64,000 nucleotides of DNA, taken from Acidobacteriota bacterium. GTDB taxonomy: Bacteria; Acidobacteriota; Blastocatellia; UBA7656. How positions within the stretch are numbered: position 1 is the first letter of the stretch; each line of letters begins with the position of its first letter. The stretch is taken from NCBI GenBank assembly GCA_016201275.1, contig JACQDB010000086.1, forward strand, positions 1-64,000, written 5' to 3'. The notes beneath the pieces are model-generated. The model was not told where the DNA came from, did not search any database, and worked only from the letters and a program-made list of their open reading frames with translations. The translations under genes were made by a program, and so were the position numbers. Of the stretch, positions 26,172-34,075 are shown one piece after another.

Positions 26172-26226
26172 CTTTCGTAAGTCCTCAAAGATTCGCTCAA
26201 AAATTCTCAAAAGAATTCTCAAAAGA
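26172..26226 (+). repeat. Shared 38-bp block plus TTCTCAAAAG repeats
   Basis: The block at 26172-26211 matches 23838-23875. It runs into a direct repeat of TTCTCAAAAG (two copies, 26205-26226) that ends four bases before the ATG of the winged-helix gene. Confidence 0.55.
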
Positions 26227-26229
26227 TTT

Positions 26230-28467
26230 ATGGCTGGTGAAATCAACAACTTATATCAGTTTGGCGAGTTTCGTTTTGACGGCGGCAAGCAGAAACTTTA
26301 TCGCCAGGACGAGTTGATTTTGCTGTCGCCAAAGGCGGCGGAGCTTTTGCACTTGCTGCTTGAGCGGCAGGGCGAGTTTGTTTCCAAGGAAGAAATTTTT
26401 GCCAGGGTGTGGGCCGATACCTTTGTCGAAGACGGCGTGCTGACGCAAAACATTTACACTTTGCGAAAAATTTTAGGGAGCGATTCGGACAAGCAACCGT
26501 TAATCGAAAATCGCACGCGGCGCGGCTATCGCATAACCGTTCCCGTGCGCCTTGTGGAGAAAGACACAAACCAAATTGCCAAAGCCAAAACCAATGGCAG
26601 CCAAGAACCCCTCGAAGATATTATTGCTGAAGTTCATCCATCCACTCTGGCAGCAAATCAACCAGCAAATCTAGCAGCAACTCAACCACGAAATGGGAAA
26701 AGACTCAGCCTCGTTCTGCTAGGCAGCGCGATCTTGCTGATGACCACAGGCTTTTTCGGCTATCGGTTTTTTCGTCCGCAAATCCTTTCTTTTTTCCGCA
26801 AGCCGATTGAAATCGTCAAATTCCAATCGCTCACCAACACCGGCGACATCTGGCATCTGACGCTTTCGCCGGATGGCAATTTTGCGGCGTTTGTCAGAGG
26901 AAAAGCGATTTATTTAAAAGACATCACCACCAGTCAAGAGATCAAACTCGAAATTCCCAATGCTTCGTCGTTTGGCGCGTTACAGTTTTCACCGGACGGC
27001 AAGTTTATTTTTTTTCGCTCTACCTTTGTCCTCCGCAAGGAGGCAAGCATCTTGCAGATTTCGCGTTTCGGCGGCGAAACCAAATTGCTTGCAGAGAAAA
27101 CTTGGGGCAGTTTTGGCGTCTCACGCGACGGCAAGCAAATCGCTTTTGTCCGCAATGTCGCCGAGCAAGCCAAACAGATTTTGACGATTAAGAATTTGGC
27201 AAGCGGCGAAGAGCGAGAACTTCTTGCGGTGAATTTTCCCGAAATGTTTTTATTCAATTGCGCGCCCTCCTGGTCGCCTGACCATCAGAAACTCGCCTTC
27301 GTCGTCGAGAGTTTTACGTCGCGCAGAACCTCGCTTTTTGTTGTTGACCAAGCGAGCGGACAGAAAGAGGAAATCAAAACTTCCCTGCGCCAATTTGAGC
27401 AAGTCGCCTGGCTTCCCGACAACGACTCCTTGATTGCTTCGGCAAGCGACGGGGGGAAATTTTTTCATCTATGGAAAATTTTTTATCCTGATGGCGAGGC
27501 GCAAAGAATCACCAACGGCTTGAACAGCTATGGGAAAATTTCGCTTTCTGCCGATGGCAAGAAAATTCTTGCGTTGCAAATCGCCGAGAGTTCCAACCTT
27601 TTCATTGCCCCTCAAGAGAATCTCTATGAGCAAAAACAGATCACTTTCGGCAACGCCAACAACGTCGGACAGACAGACCTCGATTGGGCGGACGAAAACC
27701 GACTGGTCTATGTTTCCTACACCGAAGAAAATCCGGTGGCGAATTTGTGGTCAATGAATTTACCTGACCTGTCACGCCGCCAGTTGACCGCGAACACAGA
27801 TTTTCACGCGCTTGCTCCCGCCATTTCAGCCGACGGAAAAGCGATTTACTTCACCACCAGCCAGAGTCCTCTGGTAAATATTTGGCGGATGGATGCCAAC
27901 GGCGGCAACCTGACGCAAATCACCGACGGCAAAGAGAGTTGGAGAATGTTTCCGCAAGTTTCGCAGGACGGTAAATTTCTTTATTACATCTTTCGCAACC
28001 CTGAAGGCGGCGGCATTAAGCGTTTGAATCTGGCGGAAAATATAGAGGAAACGCTTTTGGAAAGAGGCGCGGCAAATCCGGTTTCTCATTTGTCTTTGTC
28101 GCTGGACGGCAAGCGTCTGATGTTTGTCAATTGGGCGAACAAGGTTGGCGGCGACGATGACGAAAGCAACTTTCAACTCGGCATCGTAGCGACTGAAAAT
28201 CCGTGCGAGATAAAATTTTTCGATGTCAAGCTTGCGAATTTCGCAATGGAAATAGCCGCCGATGGAAAAGCCTTCGATTATCTGAGTTGGGAGAAAGGCA
28301 AGACGAGGATTCTCCGGCAAAGCCTTGAGGGCGGCGAAGCGAAAGAGATTTTCAGTTTACCACAAGAGCGCCGAATTTTTAATTTTGCCTGGTCAAAAAG
28401 CGGCAAACAGTTGGCCATATCTCACGGTCATTTATACAGAGAAGCGGTTTTGCTCAGTAATTTTTAA
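26230..28467 (+). CDS. CadC-type winged-helix protein with TolB-like propeller
   Basis: A 745-residue membrane-bound regulator. Residues about 8-105 are an OmpR/CadC-type winged helix (YQFGEFRFD, LLSPKAAELLHLLLERQGEFVSKEEIFARVW, VLTQNIYTLRKILG, ENRTRRGYRITVPV). A membrane helix at about 157-178 (LVLLGSAILLMTTGFFGYRFF) leads to an extracytoplasmic part with repeated SPDG/SADG-K blades, a TolB/WD40-like beta-propeller of about 540 residues. This one-component layout is much expanded in Acidobacteriota. DNA targets are unknown. The start ATG is not preceded by a clear Shine-Dalgarno sequence. Confidence 0.88.
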   Translation: MAGEINNLYQFGEFRFDGGKQKLYRQDELILLSPKAAELLHLLLERQGEFVSKEEIFARVWADTFVEDGVLTQNIYTLRKILGSDSDKQPLIENRTRRGYRITVPVRLVEKDTNQIAKAKTNGSQEPLEDIIAEVHPSTLAANQPANLAATQPRNGKRLSLVLLGSAILLMTTGFFGYRFFRPQILSFFRKPIEIVKFQSLTNTGDIWHLTLSPDGNFAAFVRGKAIYLKDITTSQEIKLEIPNASSFGALQFSPDGKFIFFRSTFVLRKEASILQISRFGGETKLLAEKTWGSFGVSRDGKQIAFVRNVAEQAKQILTIKNLASGEERELLAVNFPEMFLFNCAPSWSPDHQKLAFVVESFTSRRTSLFVVDQASGQKEEIKTSLRQFEQVAWLPDNDSLIASASDGGKFFHLWKIFYPDGEAQRITNGLNSYGKISLSADGKKILALQIAESSNLFIAPQENLYEQKQITFGNANNVGQTDLDWADENRLVYVSYTEENPVANLWSMNLPDLSRRQLTANTDFHALAPAISADGKAIYFTTSQSPLVNIWRMDANGGNLTQITDGKESWRMFPQVSQDGKFLYYIFRNPEGGGIKRLNLAENIEETLLERGAANPVSHLSLSLDGKRLMFVNWANKVGGDDDESNFQLGIVATENPCEIKFFDVKLANFAMEIAADGKAFDYLSWEKGKTRILRQSLEGGEAKEIFSLPQERRIFNFAWSKSGKQLAISHGHLYREAVLLSNF

Positions 28468-28552
28468 CTCGTAAATCCCTGTTGAAATCCGCGCCGCCGG
28501 ACAACCCTTAAAAGCTCTAGATAGCCCTGCGTTCCGCCCTCCACACCCACTT

Positions 28553-28577
28553 GAAACCGGCTACAGTAGCCGGTTTC
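28553..28577. repeat. Perfect 12-bp-arm hairpin between convergent genes
   Basis: GAAACCGGCTAC and its exact complement surround only AG. There is no T-run on either side, so it may be an RNA-processing or rho-linked structure rather than an intrinsic terminator. It lies about 85 bp beyond the winged-helix gene and 130 bp beyond the convergent kinase gene. Confidence 0.6.
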
Positions 28578-28593
28578 GTGTCGTCTAGGTTAT

Positions 28594-28666
28594 TAGAGCG
28601 CTTTGCGGATAAAGGTACGGGCGAGCCGGTGGTGGTCGCTTGTACGAGCAATTGAATACGGCTCTA
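28594..28666. mobile_element. Small TA-flanked inverted-repeat element, chimeric
   Basis: The ends are TAGAGCG and CGGCTCTA, as in the 127-bp elements, with TA at each end. The interior instead carries the TACGGGCGA...GTCGCTTGTACGAG palindrome seen at 11943-11990 and 59818-59915. A degenerate miniature element is the likely reading, but the termini match over only a few bases. Confidence 0.4.
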
Positions 28667-28709
28667 AATTGCCAGACCCTTTGAGAAACACGATGTTGAG
28701 AAGCAAGGC

Positions 28710-29261
28710 TTACGCGGGGGGCAGATTTGGCACAATGAGGTCGGCGATCTGCGCCGCCGTCAACGCTCCGCGCACATAGGACGGTTTGGTTTGGGCGCTA
28801 TAGGCGCTCTCGAAAAGTTCATCGCACAGCACATCTATGTGGCGTTGGAAATCGCTGTTGGTCGAGCGAAACCCGTCCGAAGTTAAGGCTCGCGTCACCG
28901 GAAAGCGCACCAGCAGATCATAACTCTCCATCCAGGCGCTACAGTAGGTATAGAGAGCGGCGGATTGCGCTTCGCTCTTGCCGAAACGGCGGACAAAGTA
29001 AGCGAAATTATCCAGCACGGCGCGGTCGCAGACCAGTATTTCAGCGCGTGGCGATTTCTCGATCTCCAGTTGAATCTGGCGCGCTATAACCCATTGATAG
29101 GCTTCGCGTGTGCCTTGCTCGTTGAGCGGCAGAGGGCATTCTCTGGCGATTTCGGTCAATAATTCTACCGTCCTGCCGCGCCGTTTCAAGACCCCTGCGA
29201 GTTCATAAGCGATGGTGGTTTTGTTGATGCCGTGGGTTCCAACTAAAGCGACTTTGAACAT
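28710..29261 (-). CDS. NadR-like P-loop kinase/ATPase (AAA_28)
   Basis: A 183-residue P-loop protein. It starts MFKVALVGTHGINKTTIAYELAGVL; the Walker A segment reads GTHGINKTT, with Asn where a Gly usually stands before the Lys. ILVCDRAVLDNFAYF is a DRx lid/Walker-B-like block as in NadR and deoxynucleoside-kinase-like proteins. The family includes nicotinamide riboside kinases and many unassigned ATPases, so no substrate is given. GGAGG lies two to six bases before the ATG at 29261; an upstream in-frame ATG at 29282 is less well placed. Confidence 0.78.
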   Translation of the reverse strand: MFKVALVGTHGINKTTIAYELAGVLKRRGRTVELLTEIARECPLPLNEQGTREAYQWVIARQIQLEIEKSPRAEILVCDRAVLDNFAYFVRRFGKSEAQSAALYTYCSAWMESYDLLVRFPVTRALTSDGFRSTNSDFQRHIDVLCDELFESAYSAQTKPSYVRGALTAAQIADLIVPNLPPA

Positions 29262-29407
29262 AGTCCTCCGCGAAAGGTTCACATTGTAGCAGCGTCGTAT
29301 CAGATTGCAACTTGTCGCTTGTCCATAGAGTAATTTTCCATCCTCAGTTGTCAGTGGGCGGATGGTTGTATCAAACTGTTTCTTTCATTTTTTCAACGGG
29401 CAGATCC

Positions 29408-30286
29408 ATGACCAACCCTCGAACGCAACTGACCACTGCCAACGGACAGCGGACGGCAGACCAAAAAACCGCGATTGTTTTATCGGCGGGATATTTCGGC
29501 TTTTTCGCGCACGCCGGATTTATGCGGGCGGTGGAAGAAGCGGGCATCGAATATTGCGCTATCGCCGGTTCCAGCGCCGGAGCGATTGTGGCAGCACTGC
29601 ACGCTTCGGGGGTGGCGGCAGCAGAAATTATCGAAACCCTGTTGACGATTCGCAAAAAAGATTTCTGGGACAATCACACCATCACGGCACTGCTGGGCGC
29701 GCTGTTCAGGAAAGGGCGTGGCTTTGGTGGCTTGCTCAAAGGCCAGCGGTTCGAGCGTTTGATTGCGCGTCAACTGCGCGTGAAAACTTTTGCGGAATGC
29801 GAGCGACGGCTTTATCTGACCGCCTTTAATTTGACTCGCGGCGTGGACGAGACTTTCACCACGGGAACTATTGCCGACAAGGTGCGGGCATCTTGCAGCT
29901 ATCCGTTTTTGATGACGCCGCGAACCATTGACGGTTGCGATTATTGGGACGGCGGCTTTCTGGCCAAAACGCCTTGCGAAACTCTGGTCGAGAGAGAACA
30001 GCCCGACCGCTTGATCATTCATTATCTGCCCACGCGAGCCGACGAGCGCAGCTTGCACGAGCGCAACTGGACGGCTTTTGCCATGCTCGAAAAAGCCTTG
30101 ACGGCGGCGCGCCTGGAGATTGATCAACATCGCCTGCGAGCCTTAGGCGAGATGCAGGAAAAAATCGTGTGGATTGAACCTCAAGTGCCGCCGCTTAGTC
30201 CCGATAAACTGTCGCAGGGCGGCGCGGCCATTGAAGCGGCATATCAATTTGGTCGCCAACAACTGGCCAAAATCAACGCGGAGTGA
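29408..30286 (+). CDS. Patatin-like phospholipase
   Basis: A 292-residue patatin-fold acyl hydrolase. The oxyanion segment is LSAGYFGFFAHAG (a departure from the common GGGxxG), the nucleophile motif GSSAG has Ser56, and the catalytic Asp is in YWDGG near residue 181. There is no signal peptide. Members hydrolyse phospholipid or acyl-ester bonds with a Ser-Asp dyad. The stop codon is four bases before the cupin gene, so the two are co-transcribed. The start is uncertain: ATG at 29408 has only a weak GGGCAG site, and the frame extends upstream to 29312. Confidence 0.84.
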   Translation: MTNPRTQLTTANGQRTADQKTAIVLSAGYFGFFAHAGFMRAVEEAGIEYCAIAGSSAGAIVAALHASGVAAAEIIETLLTIRKKDFWDNHTITALLGALFRKGRGFGGLLKGQRFERLIARQLRVKTFAECERRLYLTAFNLTRGVDETFTTGTIADKVRASCSYPFLMTPRTIDGCDYWDGGFLAKTPCETLVEREQPDRLIIHYLPTRADERSLHERNWTAFAMLEKALTAARLEIDQHRLRALGEMQEKIVWIEPQVPPLSPDKLSQGGAAIEAAYQFGRQQLAKINAE

Positions 30287-30290
30287 AGCC

Positions 30291-30650
30291 ATGAACAAAG
30301 TGAATATCGCAGAAAAATTGTCGCGCTTTGGCGACTACTGGCAACCGAAGATCGTCGGCGAGTTGAATGGCCAGCACGTCAAGCTGGTGAAGTTTCAAGG
30401 CGATTTCGTGTGGCATCATCACGACCACGAAGACGAGATGTTTCTGGTCATCAAGGGGCGCTTTCGCATGGACTTTTCCGACCGCAGCGAGTGGTTGGAA
30501 GAAGGCGAATTCATCATCGTACCGAAAGGCGTAGAGCATCGCCCGTGCGCCGCACAAGAGGTCTGCGTCATGTTGTTTGAACCGGCTTCGACGCGCAACA
30601 CCGGCAATGTTACGGAGGCCAAAACCGTCGCCGAATTGGAACGAATCTGA
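30291..30650 (+). CDS. Small cupin-domain protein
   Basis: A 119-residue single-domain cupin. Motif 1 reads WHHHDHEDEMFLVIKGRF, with His ligands and Glu. Motif 2 is FIIVPKGVEHRPCA, with a further His. This gives a likely 3-His/1-Glu metal site. The substrate is unknown; such proteins may be isomerases, dioxygenases or binding proteins. It is the second gene of a two-gene unit with the patatin gene, and GGAG from the end of that gene serves as its ribosome-binding site. Confidence 0.87.
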   Translation: MNKVNIAEKLSRFGDYWQPKIVGELNGQHVKLVKFQGDFVWHHHDHEDEMFLVIKGRFRMDFSDRSEWLEEGEFIIVPKGVEHRPCAAQEVCVMLFEPASTRNTGNVTEAKTVAELERI

Positions 30651-30763
30651 GCGCAAAAATTAATTCTCGCTGCCGAATCTGCGCCGCGAAATCGCGGCGC
30701 GGAAAGGTACGATTGCCGCCCCAAAACCTTCGGCATAACTTTTCGCAGGGCGAACGGATTTGG

Positions 30764-30793
30764 TTGTGCAAGCTGCACAGGGATGGGTATAAT
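30764..30793 (+). promoter_or_regulatory. Putative promoter with operator-like palindrome
   Basis: TTGTGC (30764-30769) and TATAAT (30788-30793) are 18 bp apart. A perfect palindrome TGTGCA-AGC-TGCACA overlaps the -35 box and spacer (30766-30780). It would give a 5' leader of about 230 bases for the IPT/NHL gene. Confidence 0.45.
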
Positions 30794-31030
30794 TCTCGGT
30801 CGCTGCCAGACCAAATGAGTGTGCTAAGGAACGGAGGGGTCGTCCTACCTATCGGCGTGTGAAGATTTCTTTATGCAAGATGATACGTAAGAAAACTTCT
30901 AAGTCATGACGAAATGTTCAGCAAACAAGCTTATGTTCAAAGTTCAACGCCCAGCTTCATACAAGCGATTATCAAAAATTTATATGCTTCACCAAGCGTT
31001 CGCGCGAAGGTAGTCAAGGAGAGATTTTTC

Positions 31031-33271
31031 ATGAGGAAGGTTATTGCATATCTTTTAACCAGCGGTCTATTGTTATCCAGCCTGGTCTTGCCGGGCTTCC
31101 AGCAAGCGCCAAATGCTTACGGGCAGGCCGCCGCGCCGGTCTTGAAAGGCGTCCACCCGGACATCATTACCGTCGGCAGCGATTCGTTTACGCTGCGCGT
31201 CGATGGCAGTTCTTTTGCTGATGGCGCGAAGATTCTATTCGATGGCCAAGAATTGAGTTCGCCAAGAATCTTTCGCAAACATCGCACCATCCTGGCAGAG
31301 TTGGAGGCTTCGGCCATCGCCAGCACCGGAACCCACACCGTGCAAATACTTAATCCCGATGGTCAGCGCAGCGCCAGCGGAACCTTGACCGTGGTCAATA
31401 GGGAACCGTCTCTGCGTATGCACCTGGGCGGCAACGCCACGCAGGAAGAGGCTGGCACCGATTTATTGTTTCAAGTGACCGGCGAGGGCTTTGATGAAAA
31501 TTCTACGGCAGTGATTTGGGGGTTTCCCGCCGAAGCCACCACCTTTATCAACAGTCAGCGATTGACAGTGCAGATTTCCGGTGACTTTTTGCAAGACCCT
31601 GCTACCATACCGATTTACATCCTCAATAAAGGCGGCAAAATTTCCAACACCGAAAACTTTTTTGTGGTGCCGCGTCCCGCGAAAATCGGCTCTATAGACC
31701 CGGAAAAACTGGATGAAGGCAACGAGGATTTTCTGCTCACAGTGCGCGGCGATTTCAAAGCGACCGCCTTCATCGTCGTCAACGGCACGCGCATCACCAC
31801 CACGCAACGCAAAGAAGGGCGACTGGAGGCCATGATTCCGGCGTCATTCCGTTCGCAGCCTGGTCAATTAATCATTCGCGTTGAACAGGACGGCGTGCAA
31901 TCGCGCGATACGCTGTTGCCGGTAGCACCTGCCAAAGGGCCGTTTATTTTTAATCTCGCGCCTTCACGCATACGCATAGGCGAAAACAAACCGACGGTGG
32001 ATGTTTACGGCACCAATTTCAACGACGCCGTTACTGCCACGATTGACGGGCAGGCCGCCAACATCCGTTCTTCAACCAAAACCGTCGTGACCATAGTAGT
32101 GCCGGAAGCTTTGCGTAGCGTGTCCGGCACGCACACCATTCAGATCAAAGACAAGGACGGCAATCTTTCGCAAACCGCATCTTTTGAAATCGTGCCGGAT
32201 TATCAAGTTGCTACGGCGGCAGGCGATGGCCGCGAAGGCTTCGCGCTTTCCGGTTGTTTGGCCAGCGAAGCGGCTCGCTTTCGTCGCCCCAGACGTATCG
32301 CCGCTGGCCCCGATAATCTGCTCTACATCACAGACCAGCAGAACCATGCCATACGCACGCTGAATCCGACGACCGGCGAAGTCTGCACCGTCGCTGGCAC
32401 TGGCGACTTCGGCTATCACGATACCGGCAACAGCGCCAATAAACCGGAAACCTTCTCGTTCCCGAACGGCGTCGCTGTGACCGCCGATGGCACGATCTAT
32501 GTAACGGAAAACGGTAACGACGTGGTGCGCCGCATCGTCCGCACGGCAAGCGGCGTCCGCGTGGATACCGTGGCCGGAACCACCGAAGCGATCACCCAAC
32601 CGGCCAGACAAGCGAAGTTGAATGCCACCAAGGAAGGCATAGATGGATTCCGTGAAGGCGCTGCCAATAACGCGGCGTTCCGCAAACCGGATGAAATCGT
32701 CGCCGCTCCCGATGGGTCGTTATACTTCACCGACACCGGCAATCACGCGATACGCCGACTGGTGCAGAACGGCGCGCAATTCGTCGTTGAAACCATCGCC
32801 GGTAACGGCGTCCCCGGCTTCATAGATGGCGATGCCGCCGTGGCGCGATTCAATATTCCTACAGGGCTGGCGCTGTCACCGGATGGCAGCCTCCTCTATG
32901 TCACAGACACGGCTAATAATCGCATACGACGCATCAACCTGTTGACGCATAGAGTGGACACTTTGGCTGGCAGCGGCGATTTCGGCAGCCTTGACGGCCC
33001 CGGCAGCCTCGCCAGTTTCGGTCAGCCGATAGGTGTGGCAGTAGATGCCAGCGGTACGCTATGGGTCAGCGAATTCGGCACTTTCAAAATTCGCCGCGTG
33101 GATACGGTCGGCAACGTCAGCACGGTGGCCGGAACCGGAGCCGCTAAATTCCGCGATGGCGCAGGACTGCGCGCCACCTTTAACGCGCCCAGAGGACTGG
33201 CGATTGTCGGCGGCTTCCTGTTCATAGCCGATTATGAAAATATGAAGATCAGGAAAATCGCGCTGCAATAA
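31031..33271 (+). CDS. Secreted IPT/TIG and NHL-repeat protein
   Basis: A 746-residue exported protein. The signal peptide spans about residues 1-35 (ending near ANAYGQA). Then come about four IPT/TIG-like immunoglobulin units (to about residue 395), each with GT/GS-F and V-I-NPDG-type strands. About six NHL beta-propeller repeats follow, for example LYITDQQNHAIRTLN, LYFTDTGNHAIRRL, LYVTDTANNRIRRI and LWVSEFGTFKIRRVD. The NHL disc usually binds protein or polysaccharide; the ligand is unknown. AAGGAGAG precedes the ATG at 31031. A bidirectional terminator follows about 40 bp after the stop. Confidence 0.87.
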   Translation: MRKVIAYLLTSGLLLSSLVLPGFQQAPNAYGQAAAPVLKGVHPDIITVGSDSFTLRVDGSSFADGAKILFDGQELSSPRIFRKHRTILAELEASAIASTGTHTVQILNPDGQRSASGTLTVVNREPSLRMHLGGNATQEEAGTDLLFQVTGEGFDENSTAVIWGFPAEATTFINSQRLTVQISGDFLQDPATIPIYILNKGGKISNTENFFVVPRPAKIGSIDPEKLDEGNEDFLLTVRGDFKATAFIVVNGTRITTTQRKEGRLEAMIPASFRSQPGQLIIRVEQDGVQSRDTLLPVAPAKGPFIFNLAPSRIRIGENKPTVDVYGTNFNDAVTATIDGQAANIRSSTKTVVTIVVPEALRSVSGTHTIQIKDKDGNLSQTASFEIVPDYQVATAAGDGREGFALSGCLASEAARFRRPRRIAAGPDNLLYITDQQNHAIRTLNPTTGEVCTVAGTGDFGYHDTGNSANKPETFSFPNGVAVTADGTIYVTENGNDVVRRIVRTASGVRVDTVAGTTEAITQPARQAKLNATKEGIDGFREGAANNAAFRKPDEIVAAPDGSLYFTDTGNHAIRRLVQNGAQFVVETIAGNGVPGFIDGDAAVARFNIPTGLALSPDGSLLYVTDTANNRIRRINLLTHRVDTLAGSGDFGSLDGPGSLASFGQPIGVAVDASGTLWVSEFGTFKIRRVDTVGNVSTVAGTGAAKFRDGAGLRATFNAPRGLAIVGGFLFIADYENMKIRKIALQ

Positions 33272-33311
33272 CACGCCGCGCAAGCGGCTACAATTGACAC
33301 AAAAAAGGTTC

Positions 33312-33343
33312 AGGGCTGGCTTCGTTGTCAGCCCTATTTTTTT
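33312..33343. terminator. Bidirectional intrinsic terminator
   Basis: AGGGCTG and CAGCCCT pair around a 10-base loop. On the plus strand ATTTTTTT follows, ending the IPT/NHL gene. On the minus strand, after a short gap, CCTTTTTT follows, ending the convergent infA gene. Confidence 0.82.
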
Positions 33344-33381
33344 CAGGTCTGGATGAGCAAGCCTGCGGCGACGGGCTTTCG

Positions 33382-33603
33382 TTAGCTGCGATGTCTGTAG
33401 GTGATGCGACCTTTGGTCAGGTCATAAGGAGAAAGTTCAACCGTGACTTTATCGCCTGGCAAGACCTTGATGAAATTTTTCCGCATCTTGCCGGACAGGT
33501 GCGCGAGGATTTCGTGTCCCTCGCCAACCTGGACTTTGAACGTAGCATTGGGCAAAGAGTCTTTCACCGTGCCCTCGACAGCAATCATATCATCTTTCGG
33601 AAT
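33382..33603 (-). CDS. infA: Translation initiation factor IF-1, apparent ATT start
   Basis: A 73-residue IF-1 (E. coli: 72). The S1/OB-fold text is clear: [40 protein letters not shown] and [20 protein letters not shown]. Family proteins begin M-[AP]K-(E/D)D; here [10 protein letters not shown] is preceded by ATT at 33603-33601. AGGAGG (33616-33611) stands seven bases before that ATT, the ideal distance. The next ATG would remove the first five residues and lie 22 bases from the AGGAGG. So ATT is the best-supported start. The gene is monocistronic and away from a ribosomal-protein operon. Confidence 0.93.
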   Translation of the reverse strand: MPKDDMIAVEGTVKDSLPNATFKVQVGEGHEILAHLSGKMRKNFIKVLPGDKVTVELSPYDLTKGRITYRHRS

Positions 33604-33778
33604 AACTATACCTCCTGGTGATTTTGGTGTTGTGGTTGATAGCCAACGACAAGTGTAAGAATACCTGAACTCGGCTGTAGCGTCTATCCGCCACAACTTT
33701 TTTCTCAGCACAAAGAAAGCCGCGCCTTGTCGCCTTCAAAAAAAGGCCGTGCGAAAAAACTCATGCGGATGAATTCGC

Positions 33779-33905
33779 TAGAGCGGTTTGCATAGGTGTG
33801 TACGGAACCCCCTATTGTTGAGCAGCGGTCTTCGACCGCGCGAAGGTCTTCGACCGCCGCTTAACGGCTTTGAGGTTTCCGTAATCTCAAACAAAAACCG
33901 CTCTA
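33779..33905. mobile_element. 127-bp TA-flanked inverted-repeat element (MITE-like), copy 1
   Basis: The termini TAGAGCGGTTTG and AAAACCGCTCTA are inverted repeats flanked by TA, as expected for insertion at TA (IS630/Tc1-mariner type). The centre holds the TTGAGCAGCGGTCTTCGACCGC palindrome. The reverse complement matches 42036-42162 over the full 127 bp with few differences. It has no coding capacity. No matching transposase is in the window. Confidence 0.8.
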
Positions 33906-34075
33906 AGCTATAGAATTTCGCCCTTTCAGGGCGGCGAGCTGGAGCCTGCTTTTTGCTGGCGTCTCACTTTTACTTGCACCCCTTCGGGCTTTTCGGAGCG
34001 TCGCGTTTGACACCCTCAGAAACATTTTCACGGATATGGACTTCGTACCTACTTCTCGGAGAGAATGACAAAGCA

